Shown in pieces: positions 1 to 10,966 of a stretch of 64,000 bases of DNA (position 1 is its first letter; each line of letters opens with the position of its first letter). The DNA is taken from contig OX442323.1 in the NCBI GenBank assembly GCA_949358305.1, positions 4,216,001-4,280,000 of the forward strand, in the 5' to 3' direction. The translations under genes were made by a program, and so were the position numbers. This DNA is from Strigamia acuminata. Lineage: Eukaryota > Arthropoda > Chilopoda > Geophilomorpha > Linotaeniidae. The notes below the pieces were generated by a model. The model was not told the DNA's origin and made no database searches. It saw only the letters and a list, made by a program, of their open reading frames with translations.

Positions 1-623
1 CCAAAAGTTTGATAGTGCCATGAGGGACAAAGTGTTAGGCCGGAGCTGGAAATGAGCTTCACGAGATACTTCATGCCACTGTCAAGTTTTGGGGAAGAGA
101 GTTGGCACAAGAGAGGAAAATCTAAACTGAAATCGTATAAAGGACACAGAGAAAATTTGCCAACAAGAGATGGGAACTTCCGGTGCTGGTGCAATGGAAA
201 TTTCTTTCTGCTGAGCCAACATTACTTCCAACTAAGTAATAAAAAAATTGTATTTTTATGGATTAGGGATTCTATTAACTACTGTCTTTGAATCGGTTTT
301 GGTCACTTTATCAACACTCACTTTGTCGATAAACTACAAAATTGTGACTTTTTAGCAATGGCTAATCAGATAGTTTTAATGAAACTTGGAATTGGATCTA
401 GTTCTAGAACTAGTTCCAGAATCCGAAAATGACCGCATGTTTGCATGTGGCAAAGTCTCGCCAACCAGACGTGAATCGATGAGAGTTGGAGTCGATCGTG
501 ATTGGTTGGCCGCAAGATCTTTCCTTGCGTTGCGTCGCTTACTTCAGCTTGGAGTTGAATCAGGAAATGGCGTCAACGTCAAGAATCTTTGGACGCCAGC
601 AGCTTTAGAGACAAACCGAAGCT
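1..623. other. Non-coding left edge, nothing recognised
   Basis: The only open frame of note is an 88-codon one on the plus strand at 386-652. It resembles no family I know and runs into the LTR-like block that follows, so I do not treat it as a gene. Confidence 0.4.
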
Positions 624-811
624 TGTTGCGTCCTCAACATTATTATGTATGAACAAATCCACTACGAATGTAGTAGCTGATAACATTACAAATCACTTAC
701 TTCGTACGTTATCATGTAAACCCTTCGGTTGCACCTGACAACCGAGGAATAAATAAACCAGTCTTGACTCGAAATCGTTCGTGTGCAAATAATTTATTTC
801 TGCTCTTCACA
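624..811 (+). mobile_element. Possible solo LTR (188 bp)
   Basis: The block starts TGTTGCG and ends TTCACA, so it has the TG...CA ends of an LTR. It carries AATAAA at 748-753 in the right orientation. No primer-binding site follows it, no polypurine tract precedes it, and the flanking 5-mers do not match, so it is at best an old solo LTR. An unrelated 3' UTR end is the alternative. Confidence 0.28.
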
Positions 812-2449
812 ATGACGGAAAACTAGAATATTGATTCTAAATCTGGGAGTGACTGAAGCCTAACTCACCACAAGGAAAGACCCACACTATACTTTGGAAT
901 AACATATTTTAAAATGCTTTGTCTGGATGGGTATTGCTATATTATAGAAAAACAGAAAGCAGATAAAATCTACTGGGAATGTGAGAACTGGAAGAAAACT
1001 TGTAGTGAACGACTAACTACCACCTTGGACACTGTCTGGTTCTGATCGAGGCTATTTTTACTTCGAAAAGTACAATAGCTGGCGTAAAGTGCTAGAACGA
1101 CGAATCAGTCTAACTTTTGAGTTTTCAACTACTCATTTGTTTAACTAATACCGGTTGTAATGGAGTACTGCTTTCTCATTGGCTGGCTATGCGCTGTTGC
1201 AAAATTTGAAGTTCGTATCTCTGAAAGTTTGTAACTTAGATGTTTGTATGTAGGGGACCCGCTGTAGTTTGTTTGTACAAACAACAAGTGGCCTTTGGGA
1301 ATAACAACAGGACGGAATTTGCAGTTAGAATTTAACATCAAATTACTAACTAGCAAACTGCACTTATGTGCTGGAGTCAAGCACTTCTAGTCTTCGGCTG
1401 CATTAAACAATTGCCTAGTTTGCATACACATCAGAGCCGGTTCATGAATATTAACCAACACGACAAGTTCCAGCAATAATTACGACTTTAACCAATAATC
1501 AACAAGAGATTACAAGTTTGAAAGCATACAACTGATATGACTGACAACCTCATGATGAAAAATGTAGACTTTACGAGGCATGTTTTGGAAGCATGGAGTT
1601 GAATTAAGTATTATTGCTCCTTAAATTTTTACGATGGAAACTGAAAAGCAATCTCGCGGCAGGATAAATACATCATAATGACAGATATATAGATTTTATG
1701 ATAAATCTGTATCGGTTTAAGCAATTTTGAGCGACACTTGGCTTTAAAATGCGTGAACGGTTTGTGTAATTGTGCCCACTCTTTACTGAACGTGGCTGTA
1801 ATTTAGGAATGAAGAGCGCTCAAGGTGTTGGGCTCACTGCCAACTATTTATTCACCACACAAGTCTGTAATGGGTATAGCGCGGAGGAAATATGTTCTCA
1901 GAGCTCACTGTATCCAATTGGTTCTCACTTTAGATAACAAGCATTGCTGCGACGATTGAGCCTGAATTACAATTAATTCGCTTCACGCCACCACAAAATT
2001 CTCCCATTGCAATGGGCCAAGTCTGTTATTTATGGCCCACGTGTCTACTTGAGAGTAAATAACTGAAATGGTTTGCATTCTGTCTTCTAGTTGAATGCTT
2101 CAGCATATAAATGATTGCAGAAGGAGTATATTGTCTGTGATTGGCAACAGATGTTGAATAGATGAGTTACATTTAAATTTTTCAGCTGTTTTCTGAAATG
2201 GCCAAACTTTTGCGTGGAAACATGATTTAAATAAGACTAGAACTGGGTGTTAAAACACCATGGAAATTTTGAATTTTGTGAAGTTATGGAGCAAAATATT
2301 AATTTTATAAATAACAAATAAATGATTGTACCAAAAAACTACTTTAAAGAAAAATTCACCAGGTGCTAAGCATTCTGCTTGGTGTCAAGTATAGTGTCTT
2401 GCAGAAGAATAAATGCATGTATTTTAAAAGAATATAATCGGACTCATAA
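812..2449. other. AT-rich non-coding DNA
   Basis: I see no gene. The only recognisable content is the SINE-like core listed separately at 1266-1345. Confidence 0.5.
1266..1345 (-). repeat. Dispersed SINE-like core, copy 1
   Basis: Read on the minus strand this aligns along about 80 bases with 33989-34075 on the plus strand and, over its first half, with 34405-34460 on the minus strand. Shared blocks include CAGTTTGC, TTGATRYTAAATTC, ATTCCGT and CACCTTGTTGTTT-like sequence. Three diverged copies in both orientations indicate a dispersed retroposed repeat. I cannot name the family and see no clear tRNA head. Confidence 0.55.
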
Positions 2450-2692
2450 TTATACTGTCTGACCTTAAGAATAGAGCAAACTCCAGCCTTATTACTCCTT
2501 ACTGTGGAGTGTGTGATCGCGATCATACTATTCACACAAAGAATTCCATTAAAAACAACGACGAAGTGTTTAATAAAATCTGATGTATTATTAAAACCTG
2601 GTGTATTGTTCTACTTTTAGGTATCACTACACCAGTAAAAAGGTCTCGACCAATGGAAGTTTTCTCTATTCTTAAGGTCAGACGGAGTATAA
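2450..2692. mobile_element. MITE with TA-type ends (243 bp)
   Basis: The ends are inverted repeats: TACTGTCTGACCTTAAGAAT on the left and its near-perfect complement (ATTCTTAAGGTCAGAC...) on the right, each followed by TA. This fits a Tc1/mariner-type non-autonomous element with a TA target site. Its inner right part (GTATCACTACACCAGTAAAA...GACCAATGG) recurs at 3660-3700 and in relaxed form near 48725, so it belongs to a small local family. No coding capacity is seen. Confidence 0.6.
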
Positions 2693-3651
2693 ATTTTTAT
2701 CTTCCTACGATCGCGATATTCGGAATTGCCATATTCGGAATTGCGATATTCGGAATGAGCTCGCTCGGTTTATTTCCTTAGTTACTCACAATATTAATAA
2801 GCAAAACAATTACATTAATGCATTCACATTGTTTCTAAATTTTCCAACTGATATCATTATATGAAGTAAGCTAAAGCTTTACGTAACATCAAGTATGTGT
2901 GTTTATTCAAGAGCACTATTGTGTAGCTCAGAAAATAATAAGTGACTTAGCTATTCTTTAATTTGATTTTCTAGGGAGGTACGGAGCACCAGTTAACTGC
3001 TTGCTGTAGTTAATTGGTCATCTAGCATGACTGTGTATAATCTTATGCACATTCAAACATGACAGCATTCGTTCTATCAAAATAAATGATAAATGAAGCG
3101 ATTTTAATAAAATAAGAGGGAAGTGAATAAGAATTGGAAAATAAAAAATATTAAAATTTCAGAAAAAAATGTAACGGTTTGTAGTTCTTTTATGTAAAAA
3201 GTAGTGGTAGCGAAAAGTTCAGGGAGAAAGAAGTAGAAAAATAAGCGCAACAGAAAAGTGATGATGCCAACACTAGCTGCATTCAAACAGGCGTGTTACA
3301 AGTGTTTTAGGTGTTTGTGTTTTTGTTTTGTGATGTTATGTTTACGAAAAGTAAAATACAGTCTTTACATCAATTTTACTTGACTTTCCGGTAAAGTAAA
3401 TATGAAGTTTCAAGCAGTGAAAGATACGGGGTGCTCTGTAGCTATGGCTATGGGACTCCCAGCATAATCACAAGCCAAATCGTCATAACAGCCACTCTAG
3501 GGGTCAAACAACCAAGTTCATCATCCCGAACGATAACCCTAGACTTGGCCTAATGTGTTTTAACTCGTCTTTGTAAATGCAGAAACTAAGTAATACTCAA
3601 TAAACATCATCTTTATGTTCCACCCTCACATCAAATGCAATTCTGGTGTTT
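2693..3651. other. Non-coding DNA with a short direct repeat
   Basis: At 2713-2757 the motif ATATTCGGAATTGC is repeated about three times. At 3263-3290 a stretch resembling the end of the hAT-like element at 5709 (TAGCTGCATTCAAAC) is present. No gene is seen. Confidence 0.45.
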
Positions 3652-3732
3652 GGGTCTACTTTTTGGTATCACTACACCAGTAAAATGGTTCGGCCAATGG
3701 GAGAAAGGCCAATCTTATAGTGTGCCAGAGTA
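3652..3732. repeat. Fragment of the 2450/48345 MITE family
   Basis: The stretch GGTATCACTACACCAGTAAA, then GGCCAATGGG and a terminal GCCAGAGTATAG matches the inner part of 2450-2692 and the outer end (TATACTCTGGC, inverted) of the element at 48345. Only one end is present, so this is a truncated copy. Confidence 0.45.
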
Positions 3733-5242
3733 TAGTTAAGTTTCTGCATTGATGAGTTAATAAATGTGAGCGCACGTCTCTATTATTCCTAAATCCGCTG
3801 TGCAAAGAGAAACATGATTTTGTGAATAAACTGAAAGTGCATCTTTAAAGCAGCGACCCAAATATTGACCCGCTGGAAAAAAAACAATTTATATTCATAA
3901 CCACAGGCAGTGGCAATTATCACTTATGAGAGGACACAAAAGGTTAAGATGTGCAAAATGTGTCCTTAGGATGTATTTTATAGTGGGTTTTCATCTTAAA
4001 AGAAAAGAAAAAAGTGAAAATATACCTCGAGGTCGGTTTCAACATTTTTTAAAAACACATGCACTTTTACTAGGCTAAAAAAGCTGCAAAAAGAGCTGTA
4101 AAAATGTATTACAACATCTCAAGGGTGCAGTTAATTTCCAATGCTTCACCTATGTCCTTCTTGTGTGAACATTGCTGCCTTATGTTCTCTCTGTGCATTC
4201 TGGACGGCGGTTAGTCTGCAACAACCATAATTCTTTCTGTCCAATGGCTAAGAGGGAATTTTCCCTGTTCACCACTTGTGGCATTGTGGCTTAGTCATCT
4301 GCATACCAAGCGTACAATGTGATGCTATTGGCTGGTATCAGTCTTGGAAGCAAAAATATTGGGCGGTTTTAAAACTTTTTAGAAAATTAAGTTAAAGTTT
4401 GGTAAATTAATAATGAAATGAAAGAATTTGGGTGTATAGGGGTTGTGTTATTGAATTAGAACTGTCTTGAATGAGTTTACAAGCACAAAACCACTGTATT
4501 TTCTTGACATTTTTTGAATTATGTTTTTTTTTTTTTTTTTTTTTGTAGTCTTGGGGAAGTAATTGTATTTTGGGCCATTAGATGTGACAGTATTGTTGTG
4601 CAGTCTTGAAGAATGTAATGTTTCAGTTTTCATGGAATCACAAATTACGTATAGGGTTTTGGGGATTTAGAAAATGCAGGATGAGATTGATGCTAGGCCC
4701 CATTTTTATTTCCCAGCAACCATTTATCACGGGGTTTTATTGTGTGGTGATAAATCTTTCCGTCCACACTTGAGAAAATAGCTGAAGCATGTCAAAATCC
4801 AATTGAGAGATTCTCTGGTGGATAAAGTGAAATCTTGACTATCAAATTGGAATGGAAGGAAATAAAATAAGAAACAATAAAAAAATGGAAGAATTATTGA
4901 AATTGTATTAATTTATCGATTGAAAAAAGACCTCACTTCACTGCGAGGAAAATTATGTGCGATTATTTTTTAATTTAAATTTATATTCATCGTAGTTCCA
5001 CATTGTGAAAATTGAAAATCACGATAATCCAAATTTAACGATGTTAAAACATTAATAAAATGTGACACTGGCAGTGTGCAACATGTGCAAGGTCATGATT
5101 TCTTTTTGGCCGTTTTTGGCCGTTTTTGGCCGTTTTTGGCCCTCCTTAGGAATTAAACCTAAAATATATGTAATCGCGGTTTCCAAAGTCGCGGTAGATT
5201 CTAATACAATTAACATAGAATATGAAAAATTGTATTAGTGCT
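3733..5242. other. Non-coding DNA; poly-T and a 10-bp tandem repeat
   Basis: There is a 21-base T run at 4524-4544. The decamer CGTTTTTGGC is repeated about four times at 5103-5140. Nothing else is recognisable. Confidence 0.5.
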
Positions 5243-5243
5243 G

Positions 5244-5318
5244 TTTTAGCGACCATCACTTTAGCGAACATGTCATTTTTGTCATTTTTGTGCCGCTAAA
5301 ATGACGTGGTCGCTAAAA
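5244..5318. repeat. Small foldback repeat (TTTTAGCGAC ends)
   Basis: The left arm TTTTAGCGACCATCACTTTA pairs imperfectly with the right arm GACGTGGTCGCTAAAA. The AACATGTCATTTT core and the TTTAGCGA motif recur in the larger foldback at 55071-55455, so the two are related. Confidence 0.5.
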
Positions 5319-5344
5319 TAAAGTACATCCCATGAAATAGTCAA

Positions 5345-5453
5345 AGAATAAAATTATTTTCACAGAGTTTTGAAACTTTTTTTGGTTTTAAGTCAAAAAT
5401 GATCTGAATTGGTGAGCAAGGGATTTTTTTAGGTTGGTACTGCTAGGGTTAAC
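5345..5453 (+). repeat. piggyBac-like MITE end fragment
   Basis: The stretch ends TTAGGTTGGTACTGCTAGGG followed by TTAA. It matches the right end of the element at 10014-10966 (GTAGGTTGGTACTGTAAGGG then TTAA). Only this one end is visible. Confidence 0.45.
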
Positions 5454-5708
5454 CATAGGAGCAATTGCTATTTACATAAATGCAATTTTGTAATTTTAAC
5501 ATTGAAGTGTTCTAGCAATGGATTCGTATCGATGGTGTTGGATGAAGATGGAGTGGACTGAAAGAACGACCACGTTGAGTTAGCTTATTTGCATAAGTGT
5601 TTATTCAGGGGTACGACACAGGCGGCGCTGCAATCGGCAGCGTCACAAATTAACATATACAGAATTGGAGTGCGAGACACTCCAAACATTACGATGCAAA
5701 ATATTGCA

Positions 5709-5840
5709 GTAGCTGCATTCAAACACTCTAAAACGCCTCTTTTTGTCGTTTTGTGTCTGTGCGGAACTTGCGAATGACGTCAGACATACAGACATGAAAC
5801 GACAGAAACGAGGCGTTTTCGAGTTTTTGAATGCAGCTAC
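5709..5840. mobile_element. hAT-like MITE (132 bp) with 7-bp target duplication
   Basis: Arms of about 45 bp pair with few mismatches (left GTAGCTGCATTCAAACACTC, right ends GAATGCAGCTAC). The direct repeat TATTGCA lies at 5702-5708 and again at 5841-5847, as expected for a target-site duplication of hAT size. The loop carries a perfect CRE octamer TGACGTCA at 5775-5782. No coding capacity is seen. Confidence 0.65.
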
Positions 5841-6133
5841 TATTGCATGTACCGTATTCCTGGATCCACCTCAAAATGTCAATGCCAAAATGTCTAAGCT
5901 GTTGGTATTTTATGTCACCTGGCTTATTGTATCGTTAAATCCCGAATGAGGGTTTCCCACCGCCAGGGAGAGTTGGGTGTAATCTCACGGACCAATGACG
6001 TTGTCACGTGACTTTCGGTCACTTCTGGTATCGTGACAATAGCGTGCGGTTCGTGTTCGTAGTGTGCGTGCGAATAAACGAGTTTTGTCTGCAACAACCA
6101 ATGCGATCGTTCTCCATTCAAATACAACATAAG

Positions 6134-6262
6134 CCAAAACGTCTAATGACAAATTGTCTAATCAAAATCTAACAAAACCTAACATTTTATTATTAGACTT
6201 TTTGGATTAGACATTTTGGCTTAGACATTCTGTCATTAGACACTTGGGATTAGACATTTTGG
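6134..6262. repeat. Degenerate repeat of a TTAGACATTTTGG motif
   Basis: The motif occurs several times on the plus strand (for example GGATTAGACATTTTGG) and inverted at the left end (CCAAAACGTCTAATGAC), giving a small foldback. The stretch between the element at 5709 and this one holds nothing else recognisable. Confidence 0.4.
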
Positions 6263-6386
6263 GCGCCTCCCGTATTCTTTCGCATAAGAGCCGCGGCTGA
6301 CGGAACAAGAATTCCGCCGTATTATCCGAATTACCATATTATTATTGCGGCCGACGTTGGCAGTTTTGAAGGAATGTGGTTCAGTT

Positions 6387-6579
6387 GTGGACAAAAAAAA
6401 CTTTCCTTCAGTTTAGCTGTTTATCTACCAGGTGGCATAAAAATCCATTGAGATTCAATGACATCAATCTTGACTCGGTCTCTCGTGTTACCCTGACAAC
6501 AGTATTAAAAGATAGACCCGGCAAATAATGATAGATAAACTTAAAACAGCTAAACAGAAGGGAATTTTTTTTTGTCCAC
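6387..6579. mobile_element. MITE with ~35-bp inverted ends (193 bp)
   Basis: The left end GTGGACAAAAAAAACTTTCC...TTTAGCTGTTT pairs with the right end AACAGCTAAACAGAAGGGAA...TTTTGTCCAC. The interior (TATCTACCAGGTGGC, ATTAAAAGATAGACC) recurs in a second, diverged copy at 35905-36095. No coding sequence is seen. The superfamily is unclear because no convincing target duplication is visible. Confidence 0.6.
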
Positions 6580-8363
6580 TACTGTCCATGCAATATTTTC
6601 TGGTTTGTCGTTATTTTTTTATTTTTATTTACTTTCTGTTATTTATTAGAAATGTGTTGCTTCTGGTTGAACCAAAATGTATTTAATGAATAATTCACTA
6701 TCAATGCAATATGTAAGAGTAAAAATGCATGATTTTTTATGGAAGTAGAAGAAAGTTATACGAACCACAAGCACTTCGAGTCAACATGAGGTGACACGTG
6801 GAAGTGACATGAATTGGGGTTGAAGTCGGACTCCTGTGACGAGAATATTTCCCTAGTGTAAATAGTAGACAGAAAACTGTATGTTTCCAATATGAGAAGT
6901 GTCAGGTGTTTCTTTTTTCCTCCAATCTTTCTTTTTCTTGCTTTTTGGTTTTGTTTGTTTATGGGAAATTGAATGCATTTTTTTTTTTTTGGTGGAAAAG
7001 TTGGAGTGTAAATATTGCATTTATTTGTTGCTTGTGCAACATTAGATGCAAAGCAAAATAAAAAATAAAAATAAATAAAACATACATCAAAGCAAAAGCT
7101 GTGTACAAACATAAAAGTAGTTCACAGTTTGGATTTTTATTGGAGATTAAGTTTCTTTTTATTGTAAGGGAAAGGCAGTCTTGCGTGTATAATTGAAATC
7201 AAAACATAGTGTGAAACATGTATGCTTATGCTGTGCCCATATTCACTTGGTTATGCCCTAGCTCACTCATAAAAGGCAAGTTGTGGAAAATAAAGAATAA
7301 ACATTGATCTTGTAGATTTTGAATGTTTACAATGTAAACACTTATGCATACGTAAAACTGCTACCCACATGGTTTCAAATTTACATTTTGTAATATATTG
7401 CTTTTCAAAAATGTGTAGCATTTCATGGAATTAAGTTTATTATTTGTACATTAAATAATGCATTTCTTAATACAATTAGAATTAATTGTTAGATTGTTGT
7501 GAAATTTGTTGTGTAACTTTGTTTTAACCTTATTTATGTATGCGTAAAATATAAGTATTCTGCGTTTGATGAAAATTTAATTGTAAATATAGTTTTTGCG
7601 GAATCGATGACGACGAACGGACAGACAGACGGACATGACTGTTTCATTAGACTTTCTAAACATCAGGTTTAGAAGTCTAAAAAAAGGTGTCGGTCCTTAT
7701 AATTTTGTAACAGACTGTAATTAGTACAGGTTGAACATCGTTATTGCGAATTTCTTTATTATGAAATTTTACTATAATGAACCGGAAATGCATTAGAAAT
7801 ACGCAACTTCTTCGTAAACTTCCGGTAAAAATTTGCTTCATTTTCTCATGATTTTGTCATTTTTAAGTGCATTTTCTCTTTTTCTCAATTTCAAAATACA
7901 TTGCAATTTGCAATATAATTTCAATGTATTTTTAAGTTAATATTCTTATCTTTTTGCAATTTTGATTTATAGTAATGGGTTAGTTCGGTTCAGTTGGCAG
8001 AGCAAGCCGTAATTAGTAAGGTTTCGTCTGTAACTTGTAAATTAGAATTTTAAATACTTTTATAGTGGGAAAAAGTGTTCACTTTTAGAATGATAAACTT
8101 GCAATTGAGAAGAGAATTTGGTTTTGTCACGCAGTTGGTCTCACGTCATCACTCAAGCCAGACACTTTAATATCCTGTTATGCCAACAACTGCCACTTGC
8201 ATTTCCACTTGGTTGACAGCTTGGAAAGTGTTAACGGAAATATAGGTGATAATATTAAACTTGGGTTATAATTTTGGTTTGATTGGAAATTGGCAACCGA
8301 CAAAAAAAAAATAAAAATAATAAAAGAGAAAATGTCACACGCAGTTTTGTTTAAACTTTTGGG
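6580..8363. other. AT-rich non-coding DNA
   Basis: A hairpin lies at 7646-7679, with TTAGACTTTCTAAA facing TTTAGAAGTCTAA, right after a GACAGACAGACGGAC stretch. The region near 7735 (GTTGAACATCGTTATTGCGA) resembles a decayed mariner-type end. The 118-codon frame at 6756-7112 is a low-complexity A/T artefact. No gene is seen. Confidence 0.45.
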
Positions 8364-8828
8364 CGACCAATTGTATCCAAAATAGCGTAGCCAATCCGGT
8401 AGTTTTCCACTATTTACGTCACTGACTAAAAATCTGGATTAGCATTAACCAATGGAGCATTAACCAACTGTGTTGAGAATTTAGCACTAGCTTTGTCTAA
8501 AAATAGCCGCGAATGAGATTAGGGCTAACAAAACAACAATCGGTCTCCCGACCAATCCCAACGCGCGTAACAAACCGCTTTTATCGTCTCATTGGTTATT
8601 GCCGGGAAAACTTTCCTCTCGTCATACAGTTTTCCCACTTTTTCCGGTAATGTTTCTCTTGCTTTGCGCCCCCCGGTGGGGCCTTTCCGAACTAAGCATC
8701 AAACGTCAATTGCGGTTTGTTACGCGCATCGGGATTGGTCGGCAAAACGATTGTTGTTACGTTACAAAGCAAGCAGCATGGCGGCCGCCTCTTTACGATG
8801 GGGCGAGGCCAGTTTGGATACGATTGAC
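8364..8828. repeat. Foldback element with nested inverted repeats
   Basis: Inner arms 8532-8578 and 8712-8758 are near-complementary over about 47 bp (left includes CCGACCAATCCCAACGCGCG, right includes GCGCATCGGGATTGGTCGG). Outer arms near 8364-8382 and 8811-8828 (GTATCCAAA against TTTGGATAC) also pair. The internal block at 8382-8446 (CCAATCCGGTAGTTTTCCA) recurs inverted at 29850-29922 inside another MITE. The overlapping frames at 8592-8901 arise from this repeat and are not taken as genes. Confidence 0.55.
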
Positions 8829-8884
8829 TATCGGACTATATTTTCTATCGGTAAATTCTCGTATCAAATACACCTCGCGCTTGA

Positions 8885-8961
8885 GTAATTGTCGGGATTA
8901 GATCAGCACTCATCTTCTTGTCAGATAAGATTCGTGCTGACCTAATTATCCCGACAATTAC
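8885..8961. other. 77-bp hairpin, miRNA-precursor-like geometry
   Basis: The left arm 8885-8916 starts GTAATTGTCGGGAT and the right arm 8927-8961 ends ATCCCGACAATTAC, perfectly complementary over 14 bp. After a 3-nt bulge, two short paired blocks continue towards a loop of about 10 nt. The size fits an animal pre-miRNA, but I recognise no known mature sequence. A tiny foldback transposon remnant next to the foldback at 8364 is equally possible. Confidence 0.35.
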
Positions 8962-10013
8962 ATGTCGCACTTGGTATATTACCTATGAGTGTTTTACAGT
9001 ACATTGGAAACAACAAATGTACAAAATACAACTGCTGTTGGGAACCAGATCCTACGATCCAGATCAATTTTGTCTCAATTTGTGGACGAAATGACTGTTT
9101 TTCTGCGATTGGCTGTCGTAGAAAAGAACAAAAGCTGAAATTAAATCATCTTTCAAAGAAGAAAGGTAAAAGACAAATAGAAAAATGGATTTATTTCGTC
9201 ATTGCAAAAAAATCCCACAGGGAGAAGAATTTTGAGGCAGTTCTTTAAAACCTGGACTGAAAAAGTGCGAAACTAGACAATGACAAGATGTGGAAATAAT
9301 TTGATTTGGTCCAAACTTGCTATTGATTGAGAAGAAAATGTTGTTGTCGAAATTTCAGCACGAGAAAATGAGCCAGCCCTTCAACAACAATTCTACTCCT
9401 GTTTCCTTCTATTGTCATTGGATACACTGCAAGACATACCGAAGTTCTGATTTTCTGGATGATTGTTATTACATTTTTTAGATTTTTTTTTTTTTTTTTT
9501 TTTTTGGATATTTTTGAAAGAAAGATTAATTTTGATGCGTGCAAAGTGAAGAAAATTTTTGTACATTGGATGTATGATTTGACGTGATGGGGTGATGGAA
9601 GAAGAAAATTCAAAAGGCAATTTCAATACGAAGAAAAGCAATTAATAGTTTTGTGTGGGCGGAATCCAGAGAACCGGTTATTCAATTTGTGAAAGTAATT
9701 ACCCATTGTAGTTTGTCATTTATTCAGCAGAGTGAGGGCATGTGCTTTGATTTTGTGCCAGTTTATCAAAAGGTGAAATCAAGTTTCAGTTTGTGTGGTG
9801 TTTCTTTCTCCTTTTTATACATTGTGCTGATACTTTGTTCTCGCTTATGTGTGCAGACGTTGATGGGTAGTTGCATAAAGGCAAAAACAAGGCGGGAATT
9901 GCCTCGCTACGAATGTAGAGATTATTTTGTTTTTTGTGTCTGTTTATAGTTCGGTTTTTGGGTTTTACAGTATTCGGTAACGGATAATGGTGAATGTCGT
10001 GTAAAGTAGGTGG
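8962..10013. other. Non-coding DNA
   Basis: There is a T run at about 9481-9505. The open frames of 82-98 codons here are low-complexity or unrecognisable. Nothing else is supported. Confidence 0.45.
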
Positions 10014-10966
10014 TTAACTCTCCCCGCCCCAACCTTGGGTCAATTTTGACCCCAGAAAGTGTTTTTTATTTTTTTTTCTATTAAAATAAATGTTTTGCTT
10101 TCTGTTTTTTTTTTGGCTAATAACATTGATTTGGGGGTAAAAAGATAATTTTTCTGCGCAAAATGTCATTTTATTGGTCCAAAAAGACCAAAATGTCATT
10201 TTATTGGTCCAAAAAGACCAAAATGTCATTTTATTGGTCCAAAAAGACCAAAATGTCATTTTATTGGTCCAAAAAGACCAAAATGTCATTTTATTGGTCC
10301 AAAAAGACCAAAATGTCATTTTATTGGTCCAAAAAGACCAAAATGTCATTTTATTGGTCCAAAAAGACCAAAATGTCATTTTATTGGTCCAAAAAGACCA
10401 AAATGTCATTTCATTGGTTCAAAATGTCATTTCATTGGTCCAAAATGTCATTTTATTTGTCCAAAATGTCATTTCATTGGTTCAAAATGTCATTTTATTG
10501 GTCCAAAATGTCATTTTATTGGTCCAAAATGTCATTTTATTGGTCCAAAATGTCATTTTATTGGTCCAAAATGTCATTTTACTGGTCCAAAATGTCATCT
10601 TATTGGTCCAAAATGTCATTTTATTGGTCCAAAATGTCATTTTATTGGTCCAAAATGTCATTTTATTGGTCCAAAATGTCATTTTACTGGTCCAAAATGT
10701 CATCTTATTGGTCCAAAATGTCATTTTATTGGTCCAAAATGTCATTTTATTGGTCCAAAATGTCATTTTATTAATCAAAACTAATTTTTTTTTTACTAAA
10801 ACCGTCAGATCTTTTTTACATCGCAAGGACGAATTGAAATTAGATTCAAAATAAATATAAAACTAATTGAACAAAGTGGGACGCTTACACGTCTACGGCC
10901 ATCTTTGTTGAGGTCAAGAATGACCCTGGTATGGATTTTTTTGTAGGTTGGTACTGTAAGGGTTAA
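10014..10966. mobile_element. piggyBac-like MITE carrying a minisatellite
   Basis: The element is bounded by TTAA at 10014-10017 and 10963-10966. The left end reads CTCTCCCCGCCCCAACCTTG then GGGTCAATTTTGACCCC. The right end has GGTCAAGAATGACC, then GTAGGTTGGTACTGTAAGGG. The TTAA target and the CCAACC / GGTTGG and GGGTCA-type subterminal blocks fit a piggyBac-type non-autonomous element. About two thirds of it is the tandem array at 10160-10776. A partial relative is at 5345-5453. No transposase is encoded. Confidence 0.55.
10160..10776. repeat. Minisatellite: 8 x 30 bp then ~18 x 21 bp
   Basis: The first block is eight copies of a 30-bp unit (AAAATGTCATTTTATTGGTCC plus AAAAAGACC), identical to the eye. 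It switches at about 10400 to a 21-bp unit lacking the 9-bp addition, with scattered C/T variants, for about 18 copies. Because 30 and 21 are multiples of 3 and the units lack stops in several frames, artificial reading frames appear on both strands. These are not genes. Confidence 0.9.

Noticed and set aside
61-652. Small frames at the left edge as part of a retroelement polyprotein
   Set aside because: I looked for RT, integrase or protease motifs near the LTR-like block at 624 and found none.
10014-10854. Long overlapping open frames on both strands (up to 226 codons)
   Set aside because: They are translations of 30-bp and 21-bp tandem units (multiples of 3 without stops), not proteins.
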